A stretch of 63,263 nucleotides of DNA from an uncultured Sphingomonas sp. (GTDB lineage Bacteria; Pseudomonadota; Alphaproteobacteria; Sphingomonadales; Sphingomonadaceae): positions 1 through 63,263 of the forward strand of contig NZ_CAJYQD010000037.1 of the NCBI RefSeq assembly GCF_913776855.1, read 5' to 3'. Shown here piece after piece: positions 38,739 to 47,533 of the stretch (its first letter is position 1; every line of letters starts with the position of its first letter). Position numbers and translations under genes: made by a program. Under the pieces are notes generated by a model that was not told where the DNA came from, did not search any database, and saw only the letters and a list, made by a program, of their open reading frames with translations.

Positions 38739-39695
38739 ATGGCCGATCATCTGGCGCTGGAAGAAAACGTATCCGCGCCGTCGCAGCCGACCCCCGCCGC
38801 CGTTCCGCAAGCGTCCGCCCATCGGCGGCTCGACTGGAAGGGCGAATTGCGCGGGCTGTTCTGGCTGTTGCTGGTGGTGCTGGGCTTCCACAGCTTCATC
38901 GCCAAGCCATTCTACATCCCGTCCGAATCGATGCTGCCGGGCCTGCGCGTCGGCGACCGGCTGGTGGTGAGCAAATATGCCTATGGCTGGTCGTTCGTGT
39001 CGCCGACCATCCCCAATCCGGTCGCGATGTTCCGCGACATCGTGCTGCGCGAACCGCAGGAGACGTGGAGCGTCCAGCTGCCGGCATGGCATGGGCGGCT
39101 GTGGGGATCGCTGCCCGAACGCGGCGACGTGGTGATCGTCAAGCCGCCGGGGAGCAACACCGACCTGATCAAGCGGGTCATCGGCCTGCCGGGCGACCGG
39201 CTGGAGGTGGCGGGCGGCGTCGTCTATATCAACGACGTCGCGATCCCGCGGAAGGCGATGGGCGATGCGATGATCCCGGTCGACGCCAATACGAAGTGCG
39301 ATCCCGACCAATATCCGGGCGCGCTGGTGCGTACCGACAAGGGCGCGTTCTGTCGCCTGCCGCTGTTCCGTGAGACGCTGCCCAATGGTCGCCAGTACGA
39401 CACTATCGACTTCAAGCAAGGTTCGCAGGGCGACAATTTCCCCGCGATTATCATTCCGGCCAACCATGTCTTCCTGATGGGCGACAATCGCGACAACAGC
39501 GCCGACAGCCGTTTCTCGGAGGCCGAGCGGGGCCTTGGCGGGCCGGTGCCGTGGGAGAATATCGGCGGCCGGGCCGAGTTCATCACCTTCTCGCTCGACG
39601 GCACGACCAGCCTGAACCCGGCGACATGGTTCAGCGCGTTCCGCAGCGGCCGGGCCGGCACCTCGCTGGTCCCGGCGAGCGGCGCCGCCAAGTGA
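38739..39695 (+). CDS. lepB: Signal peptidase I
   Basis: A 318-residue inner-membrane peptidase that cuts Sec and Tat signal peptides. One hydrophobic segment near residues 38-56 anchors it. The catalytic dyad is Ser64 in IPSESMLPGLRVGDRLVV and Lys145 in LIKRVIGLPGD; the late motif MGDNRDNSADSRF is also present. It lies eight bases after acpS and overlaps maiA by four bases (GTGA). In many relatives rnc and era follow lepB; here they do not. Confidence 0.96.
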   Translation: MADHLALEENVSAPSQPTPAAVPQASAHRRLDWKGELRGLFWLLLVVLGFHSFIAKPFYIPSESMLPGLRVGDRLVVSKYAYGWSFVSPTIPNPVAMFRDIVLREPQETWSVQLPAWHGRLWGSLPERGDVVIVKPPGSNTDLIKRVIGLPGDRLEVAGGVVYINDVAIPRKAMGDAMIPVDANTKCDPDQYPGALVRTDKGAFCRLPLFRETLPNGRQYDTIDFKQGSQGDNFPAIIIPANHVFLMGDNRDNSADSRFSEAERGLGGPVPWENIGGRAEFITFSLDGTTSLNPATWFSAFRSGRAGTSLVPASGAAK

Positions 39696-40330
39696 GCGGC
39701 TATACCCTCTACGACTATCACCGATCGTCGGCGGCCTACCGCGTCCGCATCGCGCTGAACCTGAAGGGCGTGGCGTGGGCCAGCGTGCCGGTGGCGCTGC
39801 TGAAGGGCGAGCATCGCGCGGCCGAGCATCTGGCGCGCAACCCGCAAGGGTTGATCCCTGCGCTCCACATCGGCGGCGGCACGGTGCTGACCCAGTCGCT
39901 CGCCATGCTCGACTGGCTGGACGCGGCGCATCCCGAACCCCGTCTGTTCCCACGCGATCCGGTCGAACGAGCGGGGGCGATGGCACTGGCGCTGGTGATC
40001 GTCGCCGACATCCACCCGATCGACAATCTGCGCGTGCTGCAACGGCTGGAGGCGCAGTTCGGCGCGGACGCGGCGGCGAAGGCCGACTGGTATCGCCATT
40101 GGATAGCGGAAGGGCTGGGCGCGCTGGAGGCGGCGGCCCCGGCGGACGGGTTCTTCGGTGGCGATACGCCGGGGGTGGTCGACTGCTGCCTCGTGCCGCA
40201 ACTCTACAATGCGCGCCGCTTCGACCTCGACCTGACGCCGTGGCCACGGCTGGTGGCGATCGATGCGCGGACGGCCGACCTGCCGGCCTTCGCAGCGGCA
40301 CATCCTGATGCGGTGGCACCGGCGGCATGA
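39692..40330 (+). CDS. maiA: Maleylacetoacetate isomerase
   Basis: A 212-residue zeta-class glutathione S-transferase that isomerises maleylacetoacetate to fumarylacetoacetate in tyrosine/homogentisate breakdown. The glutathione-site motif YDYHRSSAAYRVRIALNLKG and the pair NPQGLIPAL and LTQSLAMLDWLD match the zeta class. It begins with GTG inside the lepB stop (GTGA), which also sets the start; the longer upstream frame is a lepB shadow. No other homogentisate genes are nearby. Confidence 0.9.
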   Translation: MSGYTLYDYHRSSAAYRVRIALNLKGVAWASVPVALLKGEHRAAEHLARNPQGLIPALHIGGGTVLTQSLAMLDWLDAAHPEPRLFPRDPVERAGAMALALVIVADIHPIDNLRVLQRLEAQFGADAAAKADWYRHWIAEGLGALEAAAPADGFFGGDTPGVVDCCLVPQLYNARRFDLDLTPWPRLVAIDARTADLPAFAAAHPDAVAPAA

Positions 40331-40372
40331 CGCTGGCGGCAACGAGCGTGAGCCGTTAGGACGTCGCGCGAC

Positions 40373-41287
40373 ATGGTAACCGATGCCGACACCGCAGGCG
40401 CGCGTCCCGATCTGGCCGGGCTGGAGCCGCTGGACCGGCTGCGCCCCCGCTGGCCGCGCATCCTGGGGGCGTTGCTCTCCGGGCTGATGATCGTCGGGCT
40501 GGCGTGGGAGCTGTTCGACCATGGCTGGGCCGGAATCGAACTGGCCGCGCCGGATTCACCGTGGTTCTACCTGTTCTTTGCGCTCGCCTATTTCGCGCCG
40601 CCGCTGTTCGATTTCATCATTTTTCGTCGGCTTTGGCGGTTGCCGTTCGACGGGTTCGGCGCGCTGGTGCGCAAGCGGATCGCGAACGATGTCGTCATCG
40701 GCTATTCGGGCGACGTGTTCTTCTATGCCTGGGCGCGTGCCCGGTTGAAGATGGTGACCGCCCCGTTCGGTGCGGTGAAGGACGTGACGATTCTGTCGGG
40801 CATCGCCGGCAACATCGTGACGGTCGGGATGCTGGCGGTCACGCTGCCCTTCGCGTTCGAACTGTTTCCGCCCAAGCAGCTGGAAATGCTCGGCTGGTCC
40901 TCGGCGGTGGCGGTCGGAATTTCGGGCGTGCTGCTGCTGTTCTCGCGCCGCGTCTTCTCGCTGCCGGGCGCCATGCTGCGCTGGATCTTCGGCGTGCATT
41001 GCGCGCGGCTGGTGCTGGGGTCGCTGGCGTTCGGTATCGCCAGCTATTTCGCGATGCCCAACGTCTCGATCACCTGGTGGCTGTTCCTGGCTGCCGGACG
41101 GCTGGTCGTGGCACGCCTGCCGCTGTTGCCGAACAAAGACCTTCTTTTCGCCAACTTCGCGATTATGTTTATCGGGCATGGCGAAGCCTTGTCCGACCTG
41201 GTCGCATTCATCGCGACTCTCACCCTGTTCACGCATGTGGTGTTGATGGCGGCATTCGGGCTTCCTGCGCTCGCAAGGAAAGAATGA
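40373..41287 (+). CDS. Multi-pass membrane protein of unknown function
   Basis: A 304-residue protein with roughly seven or eight hydrophobic segments, including IVGLAWELF, FYLFFALAYFAPPLFDFIIF, VTVGMLAVTLPFAFELF, AVAVGISGVLLLFS and FIATLTLFTHVVLMAAF. Between helices it has conserved-looking charged loops (RKRIANDVVIGYSGDVFFY). I do not recognise the family. Its stop overlaps the DUF2141 gene (ATGA), with a glycosyltransferase 12 bases beyond, so the three likely act together, perhaps in making or moving an envelope glycolipid or polysaccharide. That role is inferred from context only. Confidence 0.8.
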   Translation: MVTDADTAGARPDLAGLEPLDRLRPRWPRILGALLSGLMIVGLAWELFDHGWAGIELAAPDSPWFYLFFALAYFAPPLFDFIIFRRLWRLPFDGFGALVRKRIANDVVIGYSGDVFFYAWARARLKMVTAPFGAVKDVTILSGIAGNIVTVGMLAVTLPFAFELFPPKQLEMLGWSSAVAVGISGVLLLFSRRVFSLPGAMLRWIFGVHCARLVLGSLAFGIASYFAMPNVSITWWLFLAAGRLVVARLPLLPNKDLLFANFAIMFIGHGEALSDLVAFIATLTLFTHVVLMAAFGLPALARKE

Positions 41288-41799
41288 TGAAATTGCCCCT
41301 GACGCTGCTGGGTGCGGCGTTGCTCGCCGCCGGTCCTGCCGCCGCCCAGTCGATCGGCAGCGATGCCGCCGCGTGCAATGCGAACCAGGGTCCGGCGATC
41401 CGCGTCAACGTGACCGGGCTGAAGGACCGCACCGGGCGGCTGAAGCTCGAACTCTATCCGGCGAACGACGACGATTTCCTGAAGGACGACCACGACCTGC
41501 GCAAGGAGGGCAAGTTCTTCCGCCGGGTCTGGGCCGACATGCCCCCATCGGGCAACGTGCAGCTGTGCATCCGCGCGCCGTCGCCCGGTCGTTATGCGCT
41601 GCTGTTCACCCATGACCGCGATGGCCGCAACAAGTTCAACTTCATGCGCGACGGGGCGGGCTTTCCAGGCGCGGGCAAGCTCGGCCGGTCGCGGCCCAAG
41701 CTGGCGCAGGCGATCATCGTCGTGCCCGCCGGCGTGGTGACGACGACGGTGCGCGCCCAGTATCTGCGCGGGCTGGGCGGTTTCGCCCCGCTCGACTGA
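41284..41799 (+). CDS. DUF2141 exported protein
   Basis: A 171-residue protein with a signal peptide (KLPLTLLGAALLAAGPAAAQ) and a DUF2141 beta-sandwich-like domain. It reads IRVNVTGLKDRTGRLKLELY, then PSPGRYALLFTHDRDGRNKFN and a GFPGAGKLGRSRP stretch. DUF2141 proteins are small periplasmic or outer-membrane proteins of unknown function that often sit beside envelope or polysaccharide genes. Its ATG 41284 overlaps the upstream stop, and a second ATG follows at once. Confidence 0.88.
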   Translation: MMKLPLTLLGAALLAAGPAAAQSIGSDAAACNANQGPAIRVNVTGLKDRTGRLKLELYPANDDDFLKDDHDLRKEGKFFRRVWADMPPSGNVQLCIRAPSPGRYALLFTHDRDGRNKFNFMRDGAGFPGAGKLGRSRPKLAQAIIVVPAGVVTTTVRAQYLRGLGGFAPLD

Positions 41800-41811
41800 C
41801 GCCATCCCCCG

Positions 41812-43005
41812 ATGCGTGTCATCGACGTCAACGAATTCTACTCGCCGACCGGCGGGGGGGTCCGCACCTATATCGACCACAAGATGACGATCATGGCCGA
41901 GCTGGGCCATGAGCTGATCGTGATCGCTCCGGCCAAGGAGAATGCGGTCGAGGAACGGCCGGGCGGTGGGCGCATCTATTGGGTAAAGGCGCCGACACTG
42001 GTGCTCGACCCCAATTACGGCATCTTCGTGCGCGGCGCAGCGATCCACGCGCTGCTCGACGAACTGCACCCCGATGTGGTCGAGGCGTCGAGTCCCTGGC
42101 GGCCCGCGACGATCGTCGCCGACTGGCTCGGCCATGCGGTGAAGGTCTATTTCGCGCATAACGACAATGTCGGGGCCTATCCGCTGCGCTGGTTCGAACG
42201 GCTGGCCAGCCGCGAGCGGATCGAGGAGGCGTTCATGTGGTGGACGCGCTACATGGCGCGCTACCTCGAAAAGATGGATGCGTTCGTCACCAACGGCCCG
42301 GCGCTGGAAAAGCGTCATGCGGCGCGCGGGTTGACGGTCCATGCCTCCATGCCGCTCGGCATCCAGCGCGGGTTCTTCTCGCCCGAACATCGCGACGAAC
42401 AGTTGCGGGCATCGCTGCTCGAACAGCTTGGCCTGCCGCTGGAGGGGTATCTGCTGCTCGGGCTGGGGCGGCATCATGCCGAAAAACGCTGGCCGATGAT
42501 CTTCGACGCGGTGGAGATGGCGGGCGAGCATCTGCCCGTCGGGATGATCCAGATCGGCAGCGGCGTGCATACCAGCCGTCTGGAACGCCGGCTGAAGAAC
42601 AGCCCGCATATCAAGCTGTTCCGCCCCGTCTATGACCGGGTGCGCCTTGCGCGGATCATGGCCAGTTGCGACGCGCTGATCCACGGGTCGGATGCCGAAC
42701 CGTTCGGGCTGGTCGGGCTGGAGGGCTTGGCATCGGGCCTGCCGCTGATCGTGCCGGACGAGGGTGGGTGCGCCGAGATCGCCGAGCCGGATTTCGCCGA
42801 AACCTACGCCGCGCGCGATCCGCGATCGGCAGCGGACGCGATCGAACGGATGTTCGCGCGGGACTATGATGTGGTTAAAGCGGCGGCGAATGCGGCGGCG
42901 GCGCGGGTCCGGACCGACCGCGACCATGCGGTTGACCTGATGCGCTACTACGAAACGTTGGTGGCGGAAAAGGCTCAGCGCTACCCGGAGTGGTTCGCGA
43001 AATAA
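41812..43005 (+). CDS. Glycosyltransferase, GT4 family
   Basis: A 397-residue cytoplasmic GT-B enzyme. The N-terminal acceptor domain starts RVIDVNEFYSPTGGGVRTYI, with the glycine-rich turn typical of GT4. The C-terminal donor domain carries LLGLGRHHAEKRWPMIFDA and the nucleotide-sugar motif HGSDAEPFGLVGLEGLASGL (EPFG...E), with GG in PDEGGCAEI. Donor and acceptor are unknown. It closes a three-gene run with a membrane protein and a DUF2141 protein and is convergent with pepN across a hairpin. Confidence 0.9.
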   Translation: MRVIDVNEFYSPTGGGVRTYIDHKMTIMAELGHELIVIAPAKENAVEERPGGGRIYWVKAPTLVLDPNYGIFVRGAAIHALLDELHPDVVEASSPWRPATIVADWLGHAVKVYFAHNDNVGAYPLRWFERLASRERIEEAFMWWTRYMARYLEKMDAFVTNGPALEKRHAARGLTVHASMPLGIQRGFFSPEHRDEQLRASLLEQLGLPLEGYLLLGLGRHHAEKRWPMIFDAVEMAGEHLPVGMIQIGSGVHTSRLERRLKNSPHIKLFRPVYDRVRLARIMASCDALIHGSDAEPFGLVGLEGLASGLPLIVPDEGGCAEIAEPDFAETYAARDPRSAADAIERMFARDYDVVKAAANAAAARVRTDRDHAVDLMRYYETLVAEKAQRYPEWFAK

Positions 43006-43006
43006 T

Positions 43007-43027
43007 TCCTCCCCGTGCCGGGGAGGA
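43007..43027. terminator. Hairpin between convergent GT4 and pepN genes
   Basis: TCCTCCCCG-TGC-CGGGGAGGA, a 9-bp perfect stem filling nearly the whole 25-base gap between the GT4 stop (43005) and the pepN stop (43031). There is no T-run. Same core as 21921-21953, also between convergent stops. Confidence 0.65.
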
Positions 43028-43030
43028 GCT

Positions 43031-45625
43031 TTACGACAAACTCTTCCCCACCTGCTCCAGCATATCCTTCGACAGTCCCGGCACCGACAGGATCCGGTCC
43101 AGTTCCCTGCGCATCAATTCCCCCCGCGCCCGGTCGAACCGGCGCCAGCGGCCGAGCGGGGGCAGCATTTTCGCTGCGGTCTGCGGGTTGATCCGGTCGA
43201 GCGCGATCAGCTGGTCGGCGAGGAACCGGTATCCAGCGCCGTCGGCGCGGTGGAACGCGCGCTGGTTCATGCTGAACGCCCCGATCAGCGCGCGGGCGCG
43301 ATTGGGGTTGGTCAGGGTGAAGTCGCGATGCCCGGCCAGCTCCTCGACCTGTTCGAACGTGTCGGCGCGCGTCGACAGCGCCTGGGTGGTGAACCATTTG
43401 TCGAGCACCAGCCCGTTGTCGCGGTAGCGGTTGTAGAAGATGTCGAGCGCGGCGATCCGGTCGTCCGAATCCGAATTGACCAAAGTCATCAACGCGCCCT
43501 GCCGGTCGGTCATGTTGTCGGCGCGTTCGAACTGGGTAAAGGCGATGGCGTCGGCATCGCTCGCCCCCGACGCGGCGATATAGCCAAGCGCGACCGTACG
43601 CAGCCGCCGCTTGCCCTTGGCATCGGGGGTATATTCGAACCCCTGTGCCTCCGTCGCGGCATAGGCGGAACGCCATTCGGGCAGCAGCGCCCGACCTATG
43701 TCACTGCGCAGCGCCTCGCGCGCGGCGAAGATCGCATCCGGATCGACCACCCCCATCTGGTCGCCGATAAAGCTGTCCGACGGCAGCAATACCGCCTCCG
43801 CTACGAATGCCCGGTCGAGCCGGTCGTCGGCCAGCGTGTTGGCGATGGCGTCGATCACCGCCGCGTGGTTGCCATGGCCGCTGGCGACCGAGGCGACCAG
43901 TGTGTCTAGCATCAGCTGCTGCATCGCTTCGTAGCGGGCGAACGGATCGTCGTCATGCGCGCTGAGGAACGCGAGATCGGCCGAGGTCCGGTCGGTCTCA
44001 ACGATCACCGGTGCCGAGAACCCGCGGTTGATAGACAGCACCGGGCGTTCGGTAACGGTTTCGAACGTGATCGTCGCCGCATCCTGATCGAACAGGAACA
44101 GGCGTTCGTCGCTGAGCGGTCGACCGGTTTCCGCGCCGAACAGGCGGAGTTTCAGCGGCAGCACCATCGGCTGTTTGGTCCCTTGGCCCGGCGTCGGCGG
44201 CACCGTCTGGCGCAGCGACAGCGTGGCGCGGCCGCCGCCCGGCACATGCTCCAGCGTCGCCGACACGCGCGGCGTACCCGCCTGTTCGTACCAGCGACGG
44301 AAGGCGGAAAGGTCAGCGCCCGAGGCATCTTCCATCGCCACCACGAAATCCTCGCAGGTCGCGGCGGTGCCGTCATGGCGGCTGAAATACAGGTCGGTGC
44401 CGGCACGGAAGGCGGCGTTCCCCAGGATCGTGGCGATCATGCGCACGACCTCCGCGCCTTTGTTATAGATGGTCGCGGTGTAGAAGTTGCTGATTTCCTG
44501 ATAGGCGTCGGGCCGGATCGGATGGGCGAGCGGCCCGGCATCCTCGGGAAACTGCGATGCGCGCAGGCTGCGGACATCCTCGATCCGCTTGACCGCTGCC
44601 GACCCCTGATCCGCCGAGAATTGCTGGTCGCGCAGGACGGTGAAGCCCTCCTTCAGCGACAGCTGGAACCAGTCGCGACAGGTGACCCGGTTGCCCGACC
44701 AATTGTGGAAATATTCATGCGCCACGACGGCGGCGATGCCGTCATAATCGTAATCGGTCGCGGTGTCGGGGTCCGCCAGGATGTAGCGGCTGTTGAAGAT
44801 GTTCAGCCCCTTGTTCTCCATCGCCCCGAAATTGAAATCGTCGACCGCGACGATGTTGAACACGTCGAGGTCATATTCGCGGCCATAGACCCGCTCGTCC
44901 CACGCCATCGATGTCTTCAGCGCGCGCATCGCATGGTCGGTCTTCGCCAGGTCGGGCGCGCGGACCCAGATGCCGAGCTGTACCTCGCGGCCCGAGGCGG
45001 TAACGAACTGCCCGCGATTGGCGACCAGATCGCCTGCGACCAGCGCGAAGAGGTAGCTGGGCTTTGGGAAGGGGTCCGACCATTCCGCCCAGTGGCGACC
45101 GTCACTCAGGTCACCGGATGCGATGGGATCGCCATTGGCCAGCAGCACCGGGAAGCGCGCCTTGTCGGCGGTCATCCGCACGCGGTAACGGCTGAGGATG
45201 TCGGGCCGATCGGGGAAGAAGGTGATGCGGCGGAACCCCTCCGCCTCGCACTGGGTGCACAGATTGCCGCCCGAGGCATAGAGGCCCATCAGCTGGGTGT
45301 TCGCCTGCGGCTCGATCACGACCTCGGTCGTCACGTCATGCCGGTCACCGGTCAGGTCGAGGACCAGCGCGCCATCCTCCAGCCGCCAGTCGTCGTGCGA
45401 CACCCCATCGACCAGTACCGAACGCGGCGTGAGGCCGTCGCCGTCCAGCCGCAACGGTCCGTCGCCGTTGCGCGTGACGGTCAGGGTCGCGGTGACGCGG
45501 GTCGCCATGGGGTCGAGGTCGAATTCCAGAGCGATCTCCGGCACATGCCATGCCGGGGGGCGATAATCGCTGCGGCGGATGACGGGCGGGGTCATCGGAG
45601 TACGCGTCGCATCGACCATCATCAT
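43031..45625 (-). CDS. pepN: Aminopeptidase N (M1 family)
   Basis: An 864-residue zinc aminopeptidase of the gamma/alpha-proteobacterial PepN type, removing N-terminal residues from peptides in the cytoplasm. The substrate motif FGAMENKGLNIF and the zinc site VVAHEYFHNWSGN with the second Glu downstream in SLKEGFT are intact. The long C-terminal helical domain is present, giving full family length. Three consecutive ATG codons open the gene (45625, 45622, 45619). It is divergent from an M28 peptidase gene 91 bases away. Confidence 0.96.
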   Translation of the reverse strand: MMMVDATRTPMTPPVIRRSDYRPPAWHVPEIALEFDLDPMATRVTATLTVTRNGDGPLRLDGDGLTPRSVLVDGVSHDDWRLEDGALVLDLTGDRHDVTTEVVIEPQANTQLMGLYASGGNLCTQCEAEGFRRITFFPDRPDILSRYRVRMTADKARFPVLLANGDPIASGDLSDGRHWAEWSDPFPKPSYLFALVAGDLVANRGQFVTASGREVQLGIWVRAPDLAKTDHAMRALKTSMAWDERVYGREYDLDVFNIVAVDDFNFGAMENKGLNIFNSRYILADPDTATDYDYDGIAAVVAHEYFHNWSGNRVTCRDWFQLSLKEGFTVLRDQQFSADQGSAAVKRIEDVRSLRASQFPEDAGPLAHPIRPDAYQEISNFYTATIYNKGAEVVRMIATILGNAAFRAGTDLYFSRHDGTAATCEDFVVAMEDASGADLSAFRRWYEQAGTPRVSATLEHVPGGGRATLSLRQTVPPTPGQGTKQPMVLPLKLRLFGAETGRPLSDERLFLFDQDAATITFETVTERPVLSINRGFSAPVIVETDRTSADLAFLSAHDDDPFARYEAMQQLMLDTLVASVASGHGNHAAVIDAIANTLADDRLDRAFVAEAVLLPSDSFIGDQMGVVDPDAIFAAREALRSDIGRALLPEWRSAYAATEAQGFEYTPDAKGKRRLRTVALGYIAASGASDADAIAFTQFERADNMTDRQGALMTLVNSDSDDRIAALDIFYNRYRDNGLVLDKWFTTQALSTRADTFEQVEELAGHRDFTLTNPNRARALIGAFSMNQRAFHRADGAGYRFLADQLIALDRINPQTAAKMLPPLGRWRRFDRARGELMRRELDRILSVPGLSKDMLEQVGKSLS

Positions 45626-45716
45626 TCTCGACCTTCATTCAGGTTCGGACCCCGCGTTGCGCAGGGCCACGGCACAAGCTACGCCTGTATCTATGATCGC
45701 TTGTCGAAGGATTCCA

Positions 45717-47402
45717 ATGTTCCGTCCAGCCTTGTTGCTCGGTCTTCTCATCAGCACCGCCGCCATCGCGCAGGATGCGCCGCCGGCCCCCGCCCAACCC
45801 GCCCCCACCGCCGCCGAACTTCAGGCGCGCAATGGCGAGATCAACGCCGTCCTGCCGCCCGCGCAGGCGGCGATGAAGGCGCATGTCATGTTCCTGGCGA
45901 GCGACGCGATGCGCGGGCGCGATGCCGGATCGGCCGAATATGACATCGCTGCGCAATATGTCGCATCGCAATTCTATGCCGCGGGCCTGCGCCCGGCGGG
46001 CGACGATGGCAGCTATCTGCAGAAGGTGCCGCTCATCAAGGTCGGCCCGGCGGACATGGGCAAGCTGAGCCTGAACGGGCAGGCGCTGACCTTCGGCCAG
46101 GATTATCTGCCGGGCGTCAATCCGGCGGCGGCGGAGACGACGATCGCGGCACCGGTGGTCTATGTCGGCTATGGCGTGTCGTCGCCCAAGCGCGACGATT
46201 ATGCCGGCCTCGACGTGCGTGGCAAGATCGTGGCGGTGGTGCGCGGCGCGCCCACCGGCCTCGACAGCGAGGAAGCGGCGCATTTCGGCGGCCTGCCGAC
46301 CAAGGCGGCGATCGCCAAGGCGAAGGGCGCGATCGGCATCATCGCACTCCAGACGCCGGAGGTTTCCGCCCGGATGCCGATGGCCAAGACCGTCGCCACC
46401 GCCCAGCCGACCAGCGTCAGCTGGGCCGAAGCCGATGGCAAGGGGCACATCATGGGTGGCGGCGTGCCGACGCTCGCGACGCTCTCCGCTGCGGGAGCCG
46501 AGAAGCTGTTCGCCGGATCGGGCACGAGCTGGGCCAAGGCGGCGGCCGCCCTGCCGGGTAGCGCCAGGTTCCGTGGGATCGCGCTGAAGCCGCGTCTCGA
46601 CGTGGCGATCAAGACCGTAACCACCCCGCTGCCCAGCTCCAATGTCGCCGGGCTGTTGCCGGGCAGCGACCCGACCGTCGCGCCGGAAACGGTCGTGCTG
46701 TCGGCGCATCTCGACCATGTCGGCGTCGGCACGCCCAACAAGAACGGCGACACGATCTACAACGGCGCGATGGACAATGCGGTCGGCATCGCCTCGCTGA
46801 TCGAGGAGGCCAAGCGCTTCAAGGCGTCGGGCAAGGCACCGCGCCGCTCGATCCTGTTCCTCGCGGTCACTGCCGAGGAAAAGGGGCTGGTCGGCTCCGA
46901 TTACTTCGCGCACAACCCGACGATCGCGAAGGTGATGCCGGGTGCCAAGATGGTCGCTGACGTCAATCTCGACATGCCGATCATCACCTACAAGTTCACC
47001 GATGTCATCGCGTTCGGCGCGGTGCGCTCGACCTTGGGCGATATCGTGAAGCGCGCGGCGGCGACGGCAGGGGTCAGCTTCTCGCCCGATCCGATGCCCG
47101 ACATGGCGCTGTTCGTGCGCTCGGACCATTATCGCTTCGTGCAGCAGGGCGTGCCGTCGGTCTTCCTGTGGCCGGGCACGTCGGGGCCAGGCAAGGCGGC
47201 GGTCGATGCGTTCTTCGCCAACAACTATCACCAGCCGTCGGACGAAGTGGTGCAGGGGCCGCCGATCGACTGGGAATCGGGCGAACGCTTCATCAACGTC
47301 AATTACCAGATCGCCCGCGACATCGCCGACGCACCCCAGCGTCCGGCGTGGAACAAGGGCGATTTCTTCGGCACGCTCTATAACGGCTACGGCGCGAAGT
47401 AA
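45717..47402 (+). CDS. Exported M28-family metallopeptidase with PA domain (copy 1)
   Basis: A 561-residue secreted aminopeptidase-like enzyme with a signal peptide (MFRPALLLGLLISTAAIA) and an inserted PA domain between about residues 140 and 280. The M28 zinc ligands are visible: LSAHLDHVG, GAMDNAVG, TAEEKGLVGSDYF, DVNLDMP and RSDHYRF. It ends LYNGYGAK, the same as its downstream neighbour. GAAGGA before ATG 45717 supports this start. Likely role: periplasmic or secreted peptide breakdown; substrate unknown. Confidence 0.92.
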   Translation: MFRPALLLGLLISTAAIAQDAPPAPAQPAPTAAELQARNGEINAVLPPAQAAMKAHVMFLASDAMRGRDAGSAEYDIAAQYVASQFYAAGLRPAGDDGSYLQKVPLIKVGPADMGKLSLNGQALTFGQDYLPGVNPAAAETTIAAPVVYVGYGVSSPKRDDYAGLDVRGKIVAVVRGAPTGLDSEEAAHFGGLPTKAAIAKAKGAIGIIALQTPEVSARMPMAKTVATAQPTSVSWAEADGKGHIMGGGVPTLATLSAAGAEKLFAGSGTSWAKAAAALPGSARFRGIALKPRLDVAIKTVTTPLPSSNVAGLLPGSDPTVAPETVVLSAHLDHVGVGTPNKNGDTIYNGAMDNAVGIASLIEEAKRFKASGKAPRRSILFLAVTAEEKGLVGSDYFAHNPTIAKVMPGAKMVADVNLDMPIITYKFTDVIAFGAVRSTLGDIVKRAAATAGVSFSPDPMPDMALFVRSDHYRFVQQGVPSVFLWPGTSGPGKAAVDAFFANNYHQPSDEVVQGPPIDWESGERFINVNYQIARDIADAPQRPAWNKGDFFGTLYNGYGAK

Positions 47403-47419
47403 GCGCCGCTGCCCCATGA

Positions 47420-47503
47420 CGTCGCCCCAGCGCAGGCTGGGGCCTCCCCGTGGCGGGCGTCGCACTTCGCCACGGGGAGATGCCAGCCTGCGCTGGCATG
47501 ACG
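47420..47503. repeat. Paired hairpin repeat (GNAG-loop family) between the two M28 genes
   Basis: The left arm has stem GCCCCAGC with loop GCAG; the complement of the right arm has stem ATGCCAGC with the same loop. Two pairs differ and both stay paired. The flank CTCCCCGTGGCG pairs across the spacer. Confidence 0.87.
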
Positions 47504-47533
47504 ATCTTTCGCGCGACGCAGAAGGAATTGTCG

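Noticed and set aside
38241..40328. A 695-residue open frame opposite acpS, lepB and maiA
   Set aside because: It spans three well-identified genes and an inverted repeat, so it cannot be a real gene.
43955..45943. A 662-residue open frame opposite pepN running into the M28 gene
   Set aside because: Antisense shadow; both strands' real genes have catalytic motifs in other frames.
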